From Oscillospiraceae bacterium (GTDB taxonomy: Bacteria; Bacillota; Clostridia; Oscillospirales; Ruminococcaceae), in assembly GCA_003512525.1 (NCBI GenBank), contig DOQG01000037.1:1-10431 (forward strand): DNA of 10,431 nucleotides. The letters are read 5' to 3'. A program made the translations under genes and the position numbers. The notes beneath the pieces are model-generated. The model saw only the letters and a list, made by a program, of their open reading frames with translations, did no database searches and was not told the DNA's origin. Below, piece after piece: positions 1 to 7,361 of this stretch (positions within the stretch are counted from its first letter, which is position 1; each line of letters begins with the position of its first letter).

Positions 1-158
1 GATATACTCACGAAATTATTAACAACTTGGGTGTACGGAAACTGTTTTTAGCGGTGTTGGCTGTAGATTTATTGCTCAGACTTTTTTTGCAATATGTTGC
101 ATTCTAATTTTAATGGAACTTGATAAGCTGAGGAAATGTGTCACAGCTCTTTTTATGT

Positions 159-194
159 GCAAAATACCCCCGACAGGTTAGCCTGTCGGGGGTA
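159..194 (-). terminator. Intrinsic terminator of the giant surface-protein gene
   Basis: A perfect 13-bp inverted repeat (TACCCCCGACAGG at 165-177 and its complement at 182-194) closes a 4-nt loop (TTAG on the plus strand). Read on the minus strand, it begins 4 nt after the stop codon of the surface-protein gene and is followed by TTTTGC at 164-159, giving a GC-rich stem and a short U tract. On the plus strand the stem is preceded by AAAA and followed by a moderately T-rich CTTGTTATTT, so weak bidirectional activity is possible. Confidence 0.85.
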
Positions 195-198
195 CTTG

Positions 199-3100
199 TT
201 ATTTGCCTGAGAATGTTATCTCATTTATCAGCGCCGAACCGTTTTTCTCTTTGAGAAGCCAGTAGAAATCCTTCGTCAGCTCAAATTCCTTATCAGGCAC
301 CGTAGTTTGCGGATAGGAAACTACCTTGTTTTCCCCTCCCTCAAAGTCAAACGCCTGAATTGCCGAATTTCCTGCCGATACCGTAAACAGTACGGAGTGT
401 CCCTTGTCAAGTGCTATTGTCAGCAGTCCGCTTGCCGTTTCCGACCAGCCCTTTGTCTTGCACTTTACCATAACTGCCCCACCATATCCGGAGGTAACTT
501 TTCCGTCTGTAGCACCCGAAATATCAATCGTTTCACCGAATATTCCGGTTCTTATGTCTAAGCTGCAGTCAACGATCGAAAGGTCATTGCTGTATATGCC
601 GGTTGACGATTCTATGTTCGTTCCCGCAAGACCTGTTGTTATTATACTGCATCTGTCAAAGCGGATTGTTTCAGCGTGTACGCCGTAATATTCGGCTGCC
701 GCAGTAAATGTCATATTGCTGAACTTAACACTGCTCACACTCTGTATAGCGTAGGTGTTTCCGGTTACTGTGAAATTCGAACTGTCGCCGCCGACAAATT
801 CCATGCTCATCGGTGTTGCATCGGTGTAGTCGAGGTGTGACTGATATATTGCTAACAAGTTGGCAGTAGTTGCCGTGTTACGTTTAGAAAGCGTAACATT
901 TCCGTTTACATTCACCTTAAGGCTGTTCGAGCTGACAAACATCAGATATGTGTCAGCTGAACCCTGTTCGTCACCTATACTTCCGCTGTTGCCAAAATCG
1001 TCGGGCTTTGCGCCGTTCATATCTCCTGCCGTAAGCGTAAGATTTTCAAACGTAATATCCGAAACGCTTTGCTTAATATACAGCATTATATTCTTTCCGA
1101 CACCCGACAGCTTAAGACCGTTTCCGGTCACTGTCAGTATGCCTGTAGCGGTATCGTACTCAAAGCCGCTTGCCTTGTTGCTGATGAACGTCTTGCTTTC
1201 TGTATCTATAACGGAGCTTGCACTGCCGTCAGAAACGGTCAGATATCCGCTGAGATCCTTTTCGGCTGTGAATGCTACATTCTTTGACGGCATTGTGAAT
1301 TTGCCGCTTGCAACTGTGACATCTTCTGTTGTCCAATCAAGATAGCCGTCTGATTTTTCCTTTACGGTGACCTCTGAACCGATCTTTGCCTTTTCTCTTG
1401 TGCTCTCAACACCGTCAAGCGAGTAGATTACATAAACGGGAGTGATAGTACCCGTCAGCGTCATATCGGACTTGATTTCTTTTCCGATGACTGAATATCC
1501 GTTTTCGCCAAGCCATCCGCCGAACAGACAGCCGTCTGTATCAGGAGATGCCTCAAGCATATCAGCCGTGAACACCGTTCCGTAGTCAAATTCGGCTGTT
1601 TTATAGCTTTCGTAAACCTTGTTTGTATCAAGATTTACAAGACGGTAGGTTATCGTCATCTTTTTCAGCTTGTATGTTGCTTTGATCTCGGTCTTTATAA
1701 TACCGTCGTCATTACCGAACGTTGTCGGTACAGCTTTATCCCAGCCAGCAAACTCATAGCCCTCTGTGCCTGTCGGTACAGGAATATCCGACAGTGAGAT
1801 TGCATCGCCGTATTTACCCGTTATCTCATAACGCACCGTACCGTCATCAAACTCACCGCTCATAGCATAGAACACCACGCTGTAGATTTTGTCGGTAGCT
1901 TTCCATACTGCCTTCAGCGTCATATCGCCCGTTACCCTGAACGATTCACCCGGCATCACGTCCGCTGTGCCGTTACCGTCAAGGTCAAATCCGACAAGCT
2001 CATAATCGTTGAACTTATCATCCTTTAAAGCACCTGCCGTTGCACGATACAGATAGCCGTACTTTACCTTTACCGTTTCGTTCTCCGTGCCGTTGTCATA
2101 GTCAAACGTTACATCGAACTCCTTCGGCGTTCTGTTCCACCTTACAATTATAGTCTTGTAGGTCTTGCCATCAATCGTTGTGTTTTCTTCGTTTATCGGC
2201 TCTTCTTTCAGCGTGTATGTGTAGTACTCGTCCTCGTAGCTTGTAAGCGCCGCAACTTCGGCATCATACTTTTTACAAAGCTCGTCATATTCGGGTCTGT
2301 AGCCGTCAAACTCGGACTTTACCTCGTGTGAAACCTCCGCACCGTTCTCGTTGTAAATATAAACGTCATAGTTTATATAACAGCGTCTGTCGTTGGTGTT
2401 CCACTTCATATAATAAGTGCCGGGGTGCTTCACAATATCGTTAGTACCGATCCTGTTTCCGTCTGCGTCCACAAAATACGACAGCAGATATTCGGTAGTG
2501 TATGTGTCCTCAGGTGCGAATGCGGAATATCCGTAAAATGCCGTTGCGAAACGGTAACCGTCCTGTACAACAGTCCTTATCCTGTCTGATTCTATTTCAG
2601 CGCCGTTTTCATCCGTATAGCTGAAGCCGCCGCCCTCGTTTGCGATAAGCGTTATATAGTGATACAGCTTCGCAGGAACTATCTCGAAGTACATATTGCC
2701 CTCGGGCATAATGCTTATATCGCCGTTGTACCTTACAGTTTCGCCTGCCGTATAACCGCCTACCGCAACATCGCTCTTTATAAGCAGATATGACGGCTCG
2801 TAGAACGAATCCTCGCTGTCCGGCTTCGGACTGTCGGGGATGCTGTTTATAAGCCGGTCAAGCTCCTGCGGTAAAGGCTTGCCGTAAATAACGTCAAACT
2901 TTCTTTCGGTATAATCCGCAAGTCTTACCGTTACCGTGTACAGCTTTTTCTTCATAACAGGCTTCAGCCTCATATCACCCTTTACGGTTATTTTTCCGTC
3001 AGGGGCGATATCAGCATTGCCGTCACCGTCAATATCCCAGCCGACAAGCTCTTTATCCTTACTGCTGTTCAGGTCATCGATGAATGTGTCCGGTACAGTG

Positions 3101-6100
3101 AACTCATCGCCGTAAGCAACATATCTTGCACCTGCATAGCCGCTTTCATTGTAAATATCGATTATGCATTTTCTCGACAGATAGTTAGCTTTCAGCATAA
3201 TGCTGTAGGCAGTCGGATACTGCTTTTCGTATTCCGCTCTGAAAGAGAGCAGCTCTTCTTCGCTGCCGTAATTTACGGCAAGCGGTTTTGTAGTATCCAG
3301 CCCGTACACGCTGCCGGAATAACTGCTGTCATAGTAACGGTAGGTCAGAGAATCCTTCATATACATCTGATATCTCATACCGTCTGCTCTGTCGATACCG
3401 AAGTTTGCAAAGTGGGTGATACTGTTCACAGGCGCTTTATATCTGTCAAACATCTTTATGTCATCGAGATAGTCTGTTGCCCACAGCTCGCTTACCCATT
3501 TGTCAGTTCCTGAGTCAAAGTATTCCACCGAGTACAGCTTCTGCGCGGTGTGGGTATTAAGCGTTATGACCGTATCCTCACTAAGCCAGTAATAAGGCTT
3601 TATCTCGGTGTCAAACAGCGACGTGTCATAGATATAGCCGTTTGAATTACAGTAGTTTGCAACTGCAAGCGAGAAGCCGCTTACATATCCGCCCTTCTGT
3701 ACTGTCACAGTGTCGACTGTTTCCGTCTTGCCGTCAGCCGATACCGCAAACTTGAGTGTTGCTGTCTTGTCCTTATCCTCAAGCGGGAAGTCTACGCCAT
3801 TGCGATAATAGTATACATTTACGTCACCGATGTACTTTCTGCTTACATAAGTACCCTTATCCGCATCATAGTACAGCTTTTCTGTGTCTGACGTGAACAA
3901 TAAATTCTGACCGCCCGTATAGTATACGCGCAATATACAGCTGAGAAGACCGCTTGTGTATTTGCTCGGGGCATCGGGAGATACGGTAAGAGTTATCCTG
4001 CCGCTGTCGTTCTTAGTTACCTTGAAATACTTACTGTAGCAAGCTGCCTTGAACTCGTTGCTGTTCATCTGCCGTGTAACGACATCGCCTGTAGTTATAT
4101 CAAGATATGTTCCCTGCGCGGGGATAAGTCCGTCTATCTCGTATACGTTCGTATCCGTTTCACGCAGTATTATATCCGTGTTGCCGTCAAGCGTCGGCTT
4201 ATCCGCATAGATATATTTGTCGCCGACACCGAACAACGGGAATTTGAACTGCTTTGCAAGCTCTGCCTTTTTGTTAAACAGCTTGCTTTCGGCGAATACG
4301 GATATCTTTATATATATACCCATCTCAAAGTAAATTCCGCCTTGCAGATCGGAGTAATTCTCCTTTGGAGAAGCGTAATACTTATTCATACGCATATCCT
4401 GCGAATGGTAATGCAGATAGCCGTAAAGATCCGCATAAGCGCCTATTTCAAGAGCCGCGCCTACACTGCCGAGGTCATTAAGACCTAACAGCGAAACAGA
4501 TACCTTACCCTCTATTCCCGCTTCTACTCCGAGATAACCGTATGCATACATATCAAATATGTAACGGTCGTCGCCGGCCATTATAAATCTGTAGACATTT
4601 ATAGATGACGGATTTTTGATATTACCGCGTATTCCTATGCCCTTTGCCTGAAGTACGGACGCTTCCATACTTATACCTGCCGCAAACGACACATTTACGA
4701 CAAAGTTCAGCTCCATCTTTACTGACAGTGGGAATATCGGCATAAACGTTGCGCTGAACAGATTTACCTCGCACAGTCTAATCGCTCCGCCCTTGCTGTC
4801 AAGCATCTCCTGTACGTCCTTTATGATATTACTGCTGTCCTTATCCTCGCCGTTTAAGATCGCTTCTATCTCAACAGAAACGTCCCTCTTGTTTTCTTCG
4901 CTGTTATTATTGTTGCCGTCCTCTTCTTCATCGGCTGAGCTTACAAGTATCTTGAAGGATACGTCTGTCTGTGACAGCGGCAGGAACTTTGCGTTGAAAT
5001 CGCGCTTAGAGTTTACCGAGCCGCCTACTCCGATAATGAAATACTCGCTGATCGCAACCTCTGCATCGAGCTTGACCTTATTTTTGAGCGTCACCTCATA
5101 GCTGAACGTGATATTCAGCGCCGTCCAGTCCTGTTCGTTAGGGAAGCCGTTGATAAAACTGAAATTACTGTTCTTTGCCGTACCGACCTTAGCGCTGATG
5201 GTAAGTCCCTCCAGCAGCTCCTTGATATTCAGCTTTATCTGCTTGTCGTTCCAGTCAACACCGTCCATATAGGTGTTTGACATCAGCTCGAACGGTGCAT
5301 TGCCGTCGCCGAGTTCTCTTACTGTCTTGCTGTCGTAAAGGGCTGCGGCAAGCATATATGTAAGCTGCTGTGTACCCTCGCCGTCATACAGCTTTGCAAC
5401 AAGCTCCTCGGTATCGACCGACTCTGCAAGTACCTCGTTGTCAACGTACTTCTCGCTGAAATAAATGTCAAGCTCATCGTATATATCGTCAACGTCACTG
5501 CTTTCAACGAGTATCTTGTACTCATCTCCGACAAGCTCATATGATATAACGTTCATATAGCGCGACTTTTCACTGTCCTGCGCATTGTCTGAGAATATTA
5601 CAGTGCCGTTTTCGATCCCGAGCGTTTCAAACTCGTCTTTGGATATACGGATATATTCGCTGTCTTCATCTTCCGTGATACGACCTGACGGAATTGTGAT
5701 TATACCGTCCTTGAGCTTTACATTGTTTGTTTCTTCTCTGTAGATAAACAGCGTTATTGTCTTTATCCGGTCATCGGGCAGTATATCCGAATTTATACCG
5801 CTGAAACGTACATTGTTATCTATAAGGTTCAGTACATATGCACCGCCCGCTGTCCAGCCTTCCGACGGCTTTACAGTATATGTGCCGCTTGCGGTGTTTT
5901 CAACGTCAAACTGCGGCATATCGCCGTATTCGCATTCTATACTGATTATATCCTGTAGGTTTTCGCTTGTTATACCCGACTGTGAGACCAGTGAGAACGA
6001 AAAGTCCTCGGGAGCGTCAGAGATCGTTATCTCGTTATAATCAGGTGTTTCCGGCTTTATACCGTCCTCGTCATATCCTGCATAAAGCGTCATATCCTGC

Positions 6101-6930
6101 ATAACAGGCTCGTCTTCGTAGAACTGCTCGGTGCACTCCTTGTCAAGATACCAGCCGTTATGTACAGCGCCTTCTTTTACTGTATCGGGCAGTCTGCCGA
6201 CAGTTTCACCGACAGGCAGTGTAAGACTGTCGATCTCCTTGCCGCCCTGTGCGTCATATGTAACGGTTACGTTTCCGCCATACTCGCCTGCGGTCACTCT
6301 CGCCGTGAACGTCTTTTTCACTCCGCCTGCGGTAACGTCCTTTGTTACCGTTATATCCGCACTGCGCGAAATATCCGCTTTTATCTCATCTGCGGCAACG
6401 TCAAGCGGCAAAGCCGACGAAAGTAGCGATGCGCAAAGCACAAGCGCCATAAGATTTTTAGCCTTCTTCTTATTCAGAATAAGAAGCGCTACCGCACATA
6501 CGACCGCAGTTATAAGCGGTATCACGGGATTTACGGTCACGCCTGTGTCGGGGCTTGCCGGCTTATCCGAATTTCCCGGCTCTTCGGGAACGGCAACGAC
6601 AGCCGAAAATACATTATCATAGCTTAATGTACCGCCTGCTCTGAGTTCGTCTTCAGTGCCTTTAAGGCTTCCGCTTTTAAGCCGGTAGCCATCGGGAGCC
6701 GTCAGGCTGTAAGCTATATCACTCAGCTTGTTTTCCCCTGTGTTTTTTATTCTGAGCGTTACGGAAATATCTTCGCTTTCCGCATACTCCTCCTTGTCGG
6801 TGATAAGCTCTGCCGAAAGTGCCGAAGCTTCTGCGGCGTAAACCGCCAACGAAACTGTTGACAATATCAGCAGCAACGCAAAAAATACCGACAATATGGT
6901 TTTATATCGGTGCTTTTTCATAGATACCAT
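199..6930 (-). CDS. Giant secreted multidomain surface protein with InlB-type repeats and C-terminal beta-helix (2243 aa)
   Basis: Probable cell-surface adhesin or matrix-binding protein; substrate unknown. The start at 6930 (MVSMKKHRYK) is chosen because AAAGGACGG lies upstream (AGGA core 11 nt from ATG) and a classic signal peptide follows: basic KKHRYK, a hydrophobic run at 11-30, and a possible cut after ASA (35-37). The frame stays open 46 codons further upstream, but that stretch would bury the signal peptide. Order of parts: beta-sandwich-like domain about 39-115; SPDTG (126-130), hydrophobic helix 132-152 and NKKKAKN; a second hydrophobic segment 160-176 ending DVAA; InlB B-repeat 221-287; unassigned beta-rich region about 295-910 with an acidic/Asn linker at 667-680; tyrosine-rich region about 985-1250; InlB-like modules about 1260-1890, two carrying DxDGDGxxD-type loops; beta-helix about 1895-2200. 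No C-terminal sorting signal or cell-wall-binding repeat is seen. Surface location is well supported; function is inferred. Confidence 0.93.
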   Translation of the reverse strand: MVSMKKHRYKTILSVFFALLLILSTVSLAVYAAEASALSAELITDKEEYAESEDISVTLRIKNTGENKLSDIAYSLTAPDGYRLKSGSLKGTEDELRAGGTLSYDNVFSAVVAVPEEPGNSDKPASPDTGVTVNPVIPLITAVVCAVALLILNKKKAKNLMALVLCASLLSSALPLDVAADEIKADISRSADITVTKDVTAGGVKKTFTARVTAGEYGGNVTVTYDAQGGKEIDSLTLPVGETVGRLPDTVKEGAVHNGWYLDKECTEQFYEDEPVMQDMTLYAGYDEDGIKPETPDYNEITISDAPEDFSFSLVSQSGITSENLQDIISIECEYGDMPQFDVENTASGTYTVKPSEGWTAGGAYVLNLIDNNVRFSGINSDILPDDRIKTITLFIYREETNNVKLKDGIITIPSGRITEDEDSEYIRISKDEFETLGIENGTVIFSDNAQDSEKSRYMNVISYELVGDEYKILVESSDVDDIYDELDIYFSEKYVDNEVLAESVDTEELVAKLYDGEGTQQLTYMLAAALYDSKTVRELGDGNAPFELMSNTYMDGVDWNDKQIKLNIKELLEGLTISAKVGTAKNSNFSFINGFPNEQDWTALNITFSYEVTLKNKVKLDAEVAISEYFIIGVGGSVNSKRDFNAKFLPLSQTDVSFKILVSSADEEEDGNNNNSEENKRDVSVEIEAILNGEDKDSSNIIKDVQEMLDSKGGAIRLCEVNLFSATFMPIFPLSVKMELNFVVNVSFAAGISMEASVLQAKGIGIRGNIKNPSSINVYRFIMAGDDRYIFDMYAYGYLGVEAGIEGKVSVSLLGLNDLGSVGAALEIGAYADLYGYLHYHSQDMRMNKYYASPKENYSDLQGGIYFEMGIYIKISVFAESKLFNKKAELAKQFKFPLFGVGDKYIYADKPTLDGNTDIILRETDTNVYEIDGLIPAQGTYLDITTGDVVTRQMNSNEFKAACYSKYFKVTKNDSGRITLTVSPDAPSKYTSGLLSCILRVYYTGGQNLLFTSDTEKLYYDADKGTYVSRKYIGDVNVYYYRNGVDFPLEDKDKTATLKFAVSADGKTETVDTVTVQKGGYVSGFSLAVANYCNSNGYIYDTSLFDTEIKPYYWLSEDTVITLNTHTAQKLYSVEYFDSGTDKWVSELWATDYLDDIKMFDRYKAPVNSITHFANFGIDRADGMRYQMYMKDSLTYRYYDSSYSGSVYGLDTTKPLAVNYGSEEELLSFRAEYEKQYPTAYSIMLKANYLSRKCIIDIYNESGYAGARYVAYGDEFTVPDTFIDDLNSSKDKELVGWDIDGDGNADIAPDGKITVKGDMRLKPVMKKKLYTVTVRLADYTERKFDVIYGKPLPQELDRLINSIPDSPKPDSEDSFYEPSYLLIKSDVAVGGYTAGETVRYNGDISIMPEGNMYFEIVPAKLYHYITLIANEGGGFSYTDENGAEIESDRIRTVVQDGYRFATAFYGYSAFAPEDTYTTEYLLSYFVDADGNRIGTNDIVKHPGTYYMKWNTNDRRCYINYDVYIYNENGAEVSHEVKSEFDGYRPEYDELCKKYDAEVAALTSYEDEYYTYTLKEEPINEENTTIDGKTYKTIIVRWNRTPKEFDVTFDYDNGTENETVKVKYGYLYRATAGALKDDKFNDYELVGFDLDGNGTADVMPGESFRVTGDMTLKAVWKATDKIYSVVFYAMSGEFDDGTVRYEITGKYGDAISLSDIPVPTGTEGYEFAGWDKAVPTTFGNDDGIIKTEIKATYKLKKMTITYRLVNLDTNKVYESYKTAEFDYGTVFTADMLEASPDTDGCLFGGWLGENGYSVIGKEIKSDMTLTGTITPVYVIYSLDGVESTREKAKIGSEVTVKEKSDGYLDWTTEDVTVASGKFTMPSKNVAFTAEKDLSGYLTVSDGSASSVIDTESKTFISNKASGFEYDTATGILTVTGNGLKLSGVGKNIMLYIKQSVSDITFENLTLTAGDMNGAKPDDFGNSGSIGDEQGSADTYLMFVSSNSLKVNVNGNVTLSKRNTATTANLLAIYQSHLDYTDATPMSMEFVGGDSSNFTVTGNTYAIQSVSSVKFSNMTFTAAAEYYGVHAETIRFDRCSIITTGLAGTNIESSTGIYSNDLSIVDCSLDIRTGIFGETIDISGATDGKVTSGYGGAVMVKCKTKGWSETASGLLTIALDKGHSVLFTVSAGNSAIQAFDFEGGENKVVSYPQTTVPDKEFELTKDFYWLLKEKNGSALINEITFSGK
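331..1248 (-). other. C-terminal beta-helix domain of the surface protein
   Basis: Residues about 1895-2200 are made of short alternating strands in a repeating [VI]xFxNxTF-type pattern, for example ITFENLTLTAG (1959-1969), VKFSNMTFTA (2068-2077), IRFDRCSIITTG (2089-2100) and LSIVDCSLDI (2117-2126). Spacing is close to the 20-30 residues of a right-handed parallel beta-helix coil. The ladder resembles the carbohydrate-binding Cthe_2159-type helices of Clostridia. Family assignment is by pattern only; ligand unknown. Confidence 0.6.
1261..3141 (-). repeat. Series of diverged InlB-like modules, two with calcium-type DxDGDGxxD loops
   Basis: Residues about 1264-1890 hold several modules that share an initial VTF/ITY strand, a YG turn, a GW or GF motif and a closing GDM-x-L or similar strand. 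The clearest start near residues 1264, 1604, 1682 and 1758. Two contain ELVG(W/F)D followed by a calcium-type loop: DIDGDGNAD at 1299-1307 (bases 3010-3036) and DLDGNGTAD at 1649-1657 (bases 1960-1986). Both are followed by a conserved GDM-x-L strand. The loops resemble EF-hand or dockerin calcium loops but without the flanking helices. The stretch about 1330-1600 between clear modules is less repetitive and is unassigned. Confidence 0.7.
6070..6270 (-). repeat. InlB B-repeat (Listeria-Bacteroides type)
   Basis: Residues 221-287 match the InlB B-repeat pattern: VTVTYDAQGG at the start, a central Gly/Pro-rich turn, NGWYLDKECTEQF in the middle, and DMTLYAGY at the end. These small beta-grasp-like modules act as spacers and binding units on Firmicutes surface proteins. 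Confidence 0.88.
6391..6555 (-). other. Internal sorting-signal-like segment plus second hydrophobic helix
   Basis: Residues 126-180 read SPDTG, a spacer, a hydrophobic stretch (132-152), NKKKAKN, then a second hydrophobic stretch (160-176) ending in DVAA before the acidic DEIKAD. The first half has the layout of an LPXTG-type sorting signal (xPxTG, membrane helix, positive tail). The second half has the layout of a signal peptide or re-entering helix. If both helices span the membrane, the residues after 180 are outside and the Lys-rich turn is cytoplasmic, so the protein would be membrane-anchored near its N-terminus. Topology is inferred from hydrophobicity and charge by eye. Confidence 0.7.
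6820..6930 (-). other. N-terminal signal peptide of the surface protein
   Basis: Residues 1-37 have a basic N-region (KKHRYK, residues 5-10), a long Leu/Val/Phe-rich core (residues 11-30) and small-residue sites (YAA at 31-33, ASA at 35-37) that fit signal peptidase I. This supports Sec export and the start at 6930. Confidence 0.88.
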
Positions 6931-6938
6931 ATAAACTA

Positions 6939-6947
6939 CCGTCCTTT
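6939..6947 (-). promoter_or_regulatory. Ribosome binding site of the surface-protein gene
   Basis: AAAGGACGG on the minus strand. The AGGA core ends 11 nt before the ATG at 6930, a slightly long spacing, and 20 nt before the in-frame ATG at 6921. It therefore favours the MVSM start and argues against the longer reading that begins at 7068. Confidence 0.7.
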
Positions 6948-6971
6948 CTCTGAGTGTTTGAAGTATCGAAA

Positions 6972-7000
6972 AGTATAACAGTCTGTCGCTGAACTGTATA
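6972..7000 (-). promoter_or_regulatory. Candidate proximal promoter of the surface-protein gene
   Basis: On the minus strand, TATACA (-35, 7000-6995) and TATACT (-10, 6977-6972) are separated by 17 nt. The -10 matches sigma-A at 5 of 6 and the -35 at 4 of 6. The start site would fall near 6965, giving a leader of about 35 nt. The two hexamers also form an imperfect inverted repeat (TATACAGT and ACTGTTATA), which could be an operator. Confidence 0.45.
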
Positions 7001-7130
7001 ATTTTCACAAAAGCGGTGTACGGGAGATAGCCACAAGGCAGACCGCAGAGATACCGCTCCCGATCCAAGCAACACTCGACACCCCATTTTAATATTTACA
7101 AGAGGTTTTCGACAGTCTGCTGAAGTATAG
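6978..7130. repeat. Imperfect direct repeat in the divergent spacer
   Basis: On the plus strand, 6978-7000 reads ACAGTCTG-TCG-CTGAA-CT-GTATA, and 7112-7129 reads ACAGTCTG-CTGAA-GTATA. Eighteen bases match in order, with insertions of 3 and 2 in the first copy. The first copy overlaps the candidate proximal promoter, and the second also carries a TATACT hexamer on the minus strand. This may be a duplicated promoter or operator block flanking the foldable segment. Confidence 0.4.
7015..7083. other. GC-rich foldable segment in the divergent spacer (possible structured leader)
   Basis: Two nested perfect stems are visible: GGTGT (7015-7019) with ACACC (7079-7083), and CGGGAG (7021-7026) with CTCCCG (7057-7062). 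Inside the second is a small GCC-ACAA-GGC hairpin (7030-7039). Alternative pairings exist, with GCGGT at 7013-7017 able to pair with ACCGC at 7042-7046 or 7053-7057. The segment is much richer in GC than the AT-rich sequence on its right. It fits no riboswitch class I could recognise; c-di-GMP-I, preQ1 and cobalamin cores were looked for and not seen. It could be a cis-regulatory leader, a small RNA or an operator region. Confidence 0.35.
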
Positions 7131-7144
7131 TTTTCTTATTCTAT

Positions 7145-7173
7145 TTTATAATAAAAAAAGGCGGCTTTTCCAA
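7145..7173 (-). promoter_or_regulatory. Candidate distal promoter of the surface-protein gene
   Basis: On the minus strand, TTGGAA (7173-7168) and TATAAA (7150-7145) are separated by 17 nt. If used, it would give a leader of about 205 nt that includes the foldable segment at 7015-7083. The surrounding sequence is AT-rich, so a chance match is quite possible. Confidence 0.3.
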
Positions 7174-7300
7174 ATCTTGCAGAATTGTAAGAAAAAATAC
7201 ACGTTGCATCAGCACTCTTTTTAAATCGTTTCGCAACTGTTAAAATCATACAAAACAGTTTTATAATTTTGTCTATTTTGTGCATATTGTTAAAACAGCA

Positions 7301-7329
7301 TTGACTTTTACAGTAAAAAATTGTATAAT
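7301..7329 (+). promoter_or_regulatory. Sigma-A promoter of the EAL-domain gene
   Basis: TTGACT (7301-7306) and a perfect TATAAT (7324-7329) are separated by an optimal 17 nt. The predicted start is near 7336, leaving a leader of about 25 nt. Upstream, TGTTAAAA occurs twice (7238-7245 and 7288-7295), and AACTGTT (7235-7241) is mirrored by AACAGTT (7254-7260). These may be regulator sites, but the sequence is AT-rich. Confidence 0.85.
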
Positions 7330-7348
7330 AGCGTTAGCATTACAGTTT

Positions 7349-7355
7349 GGGAGGA
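7349..7355 (+). promoter_or_regulatory. Ribosome binding site of the EAL-domain gene
   Basis: GGGAGGA, 6 nt before the ATG at 7362. It fixes the start at MSFFDKDG rather than at the in-frame TTG at 7347, which lies in and just before the site itself. Confidence 0.92.
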
Positions 7356-7361
7356 TATCAT

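Noticed and set aside
3..107. Open plus-strand frame from the left edge, 34 codons, hydrophobic at its end, stopping at TAA 105-107
   Set aside because: It could be the tail of an upstream gene, but 34 codons are easily open by chance, no motif is recognisable, and no start or upstream context is visible. Bases 1-158 otherwise show nothing.
860..1345. Long plus-strand open frame opposite the surface-protein gene (and similar ones at 4793-5101, 6131-6622)
   Set aside because: They are antisense to a well-supported coding sequence, lack a convincing ribosome binding site, and show no recognisable domain. They are read as frame shadows.
6931..7068. In-frame 46-codon extension of the surface-protein gene to an ATG at 7068
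   Set aside because: It would place 46 residues before a clear signal peptide, and it spans the candidate proximal promoter. The AAAGGACGG ribosome binding site supports the start at 6930.
7013..7085. Possible tRNA or known riboswitch in the divergent spacer
   Set aside because: No T-loop/D-loop arrangement with a proper acceptor stem could be made on either strand, and no c-di-GMP, preQ1 or cobalamin core was found. It is kept only as an unassigned foldable segment.
7155..7173. AAAAG-GCGG-CTTTT hairpin with flanking A/T runs as a terminator in the divergent spacer
   Set aside because: The stem is only 5 bp and mostly A-T, no gene ends there on either strand, and it falls between divergent promoters.
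7211..7217. AGCACTC resembling half of a CIRCE element in the divergent spacer
   Set aside because: The matching right half is absent at the required 9-nt spacing, so a chance half-site is more likely.
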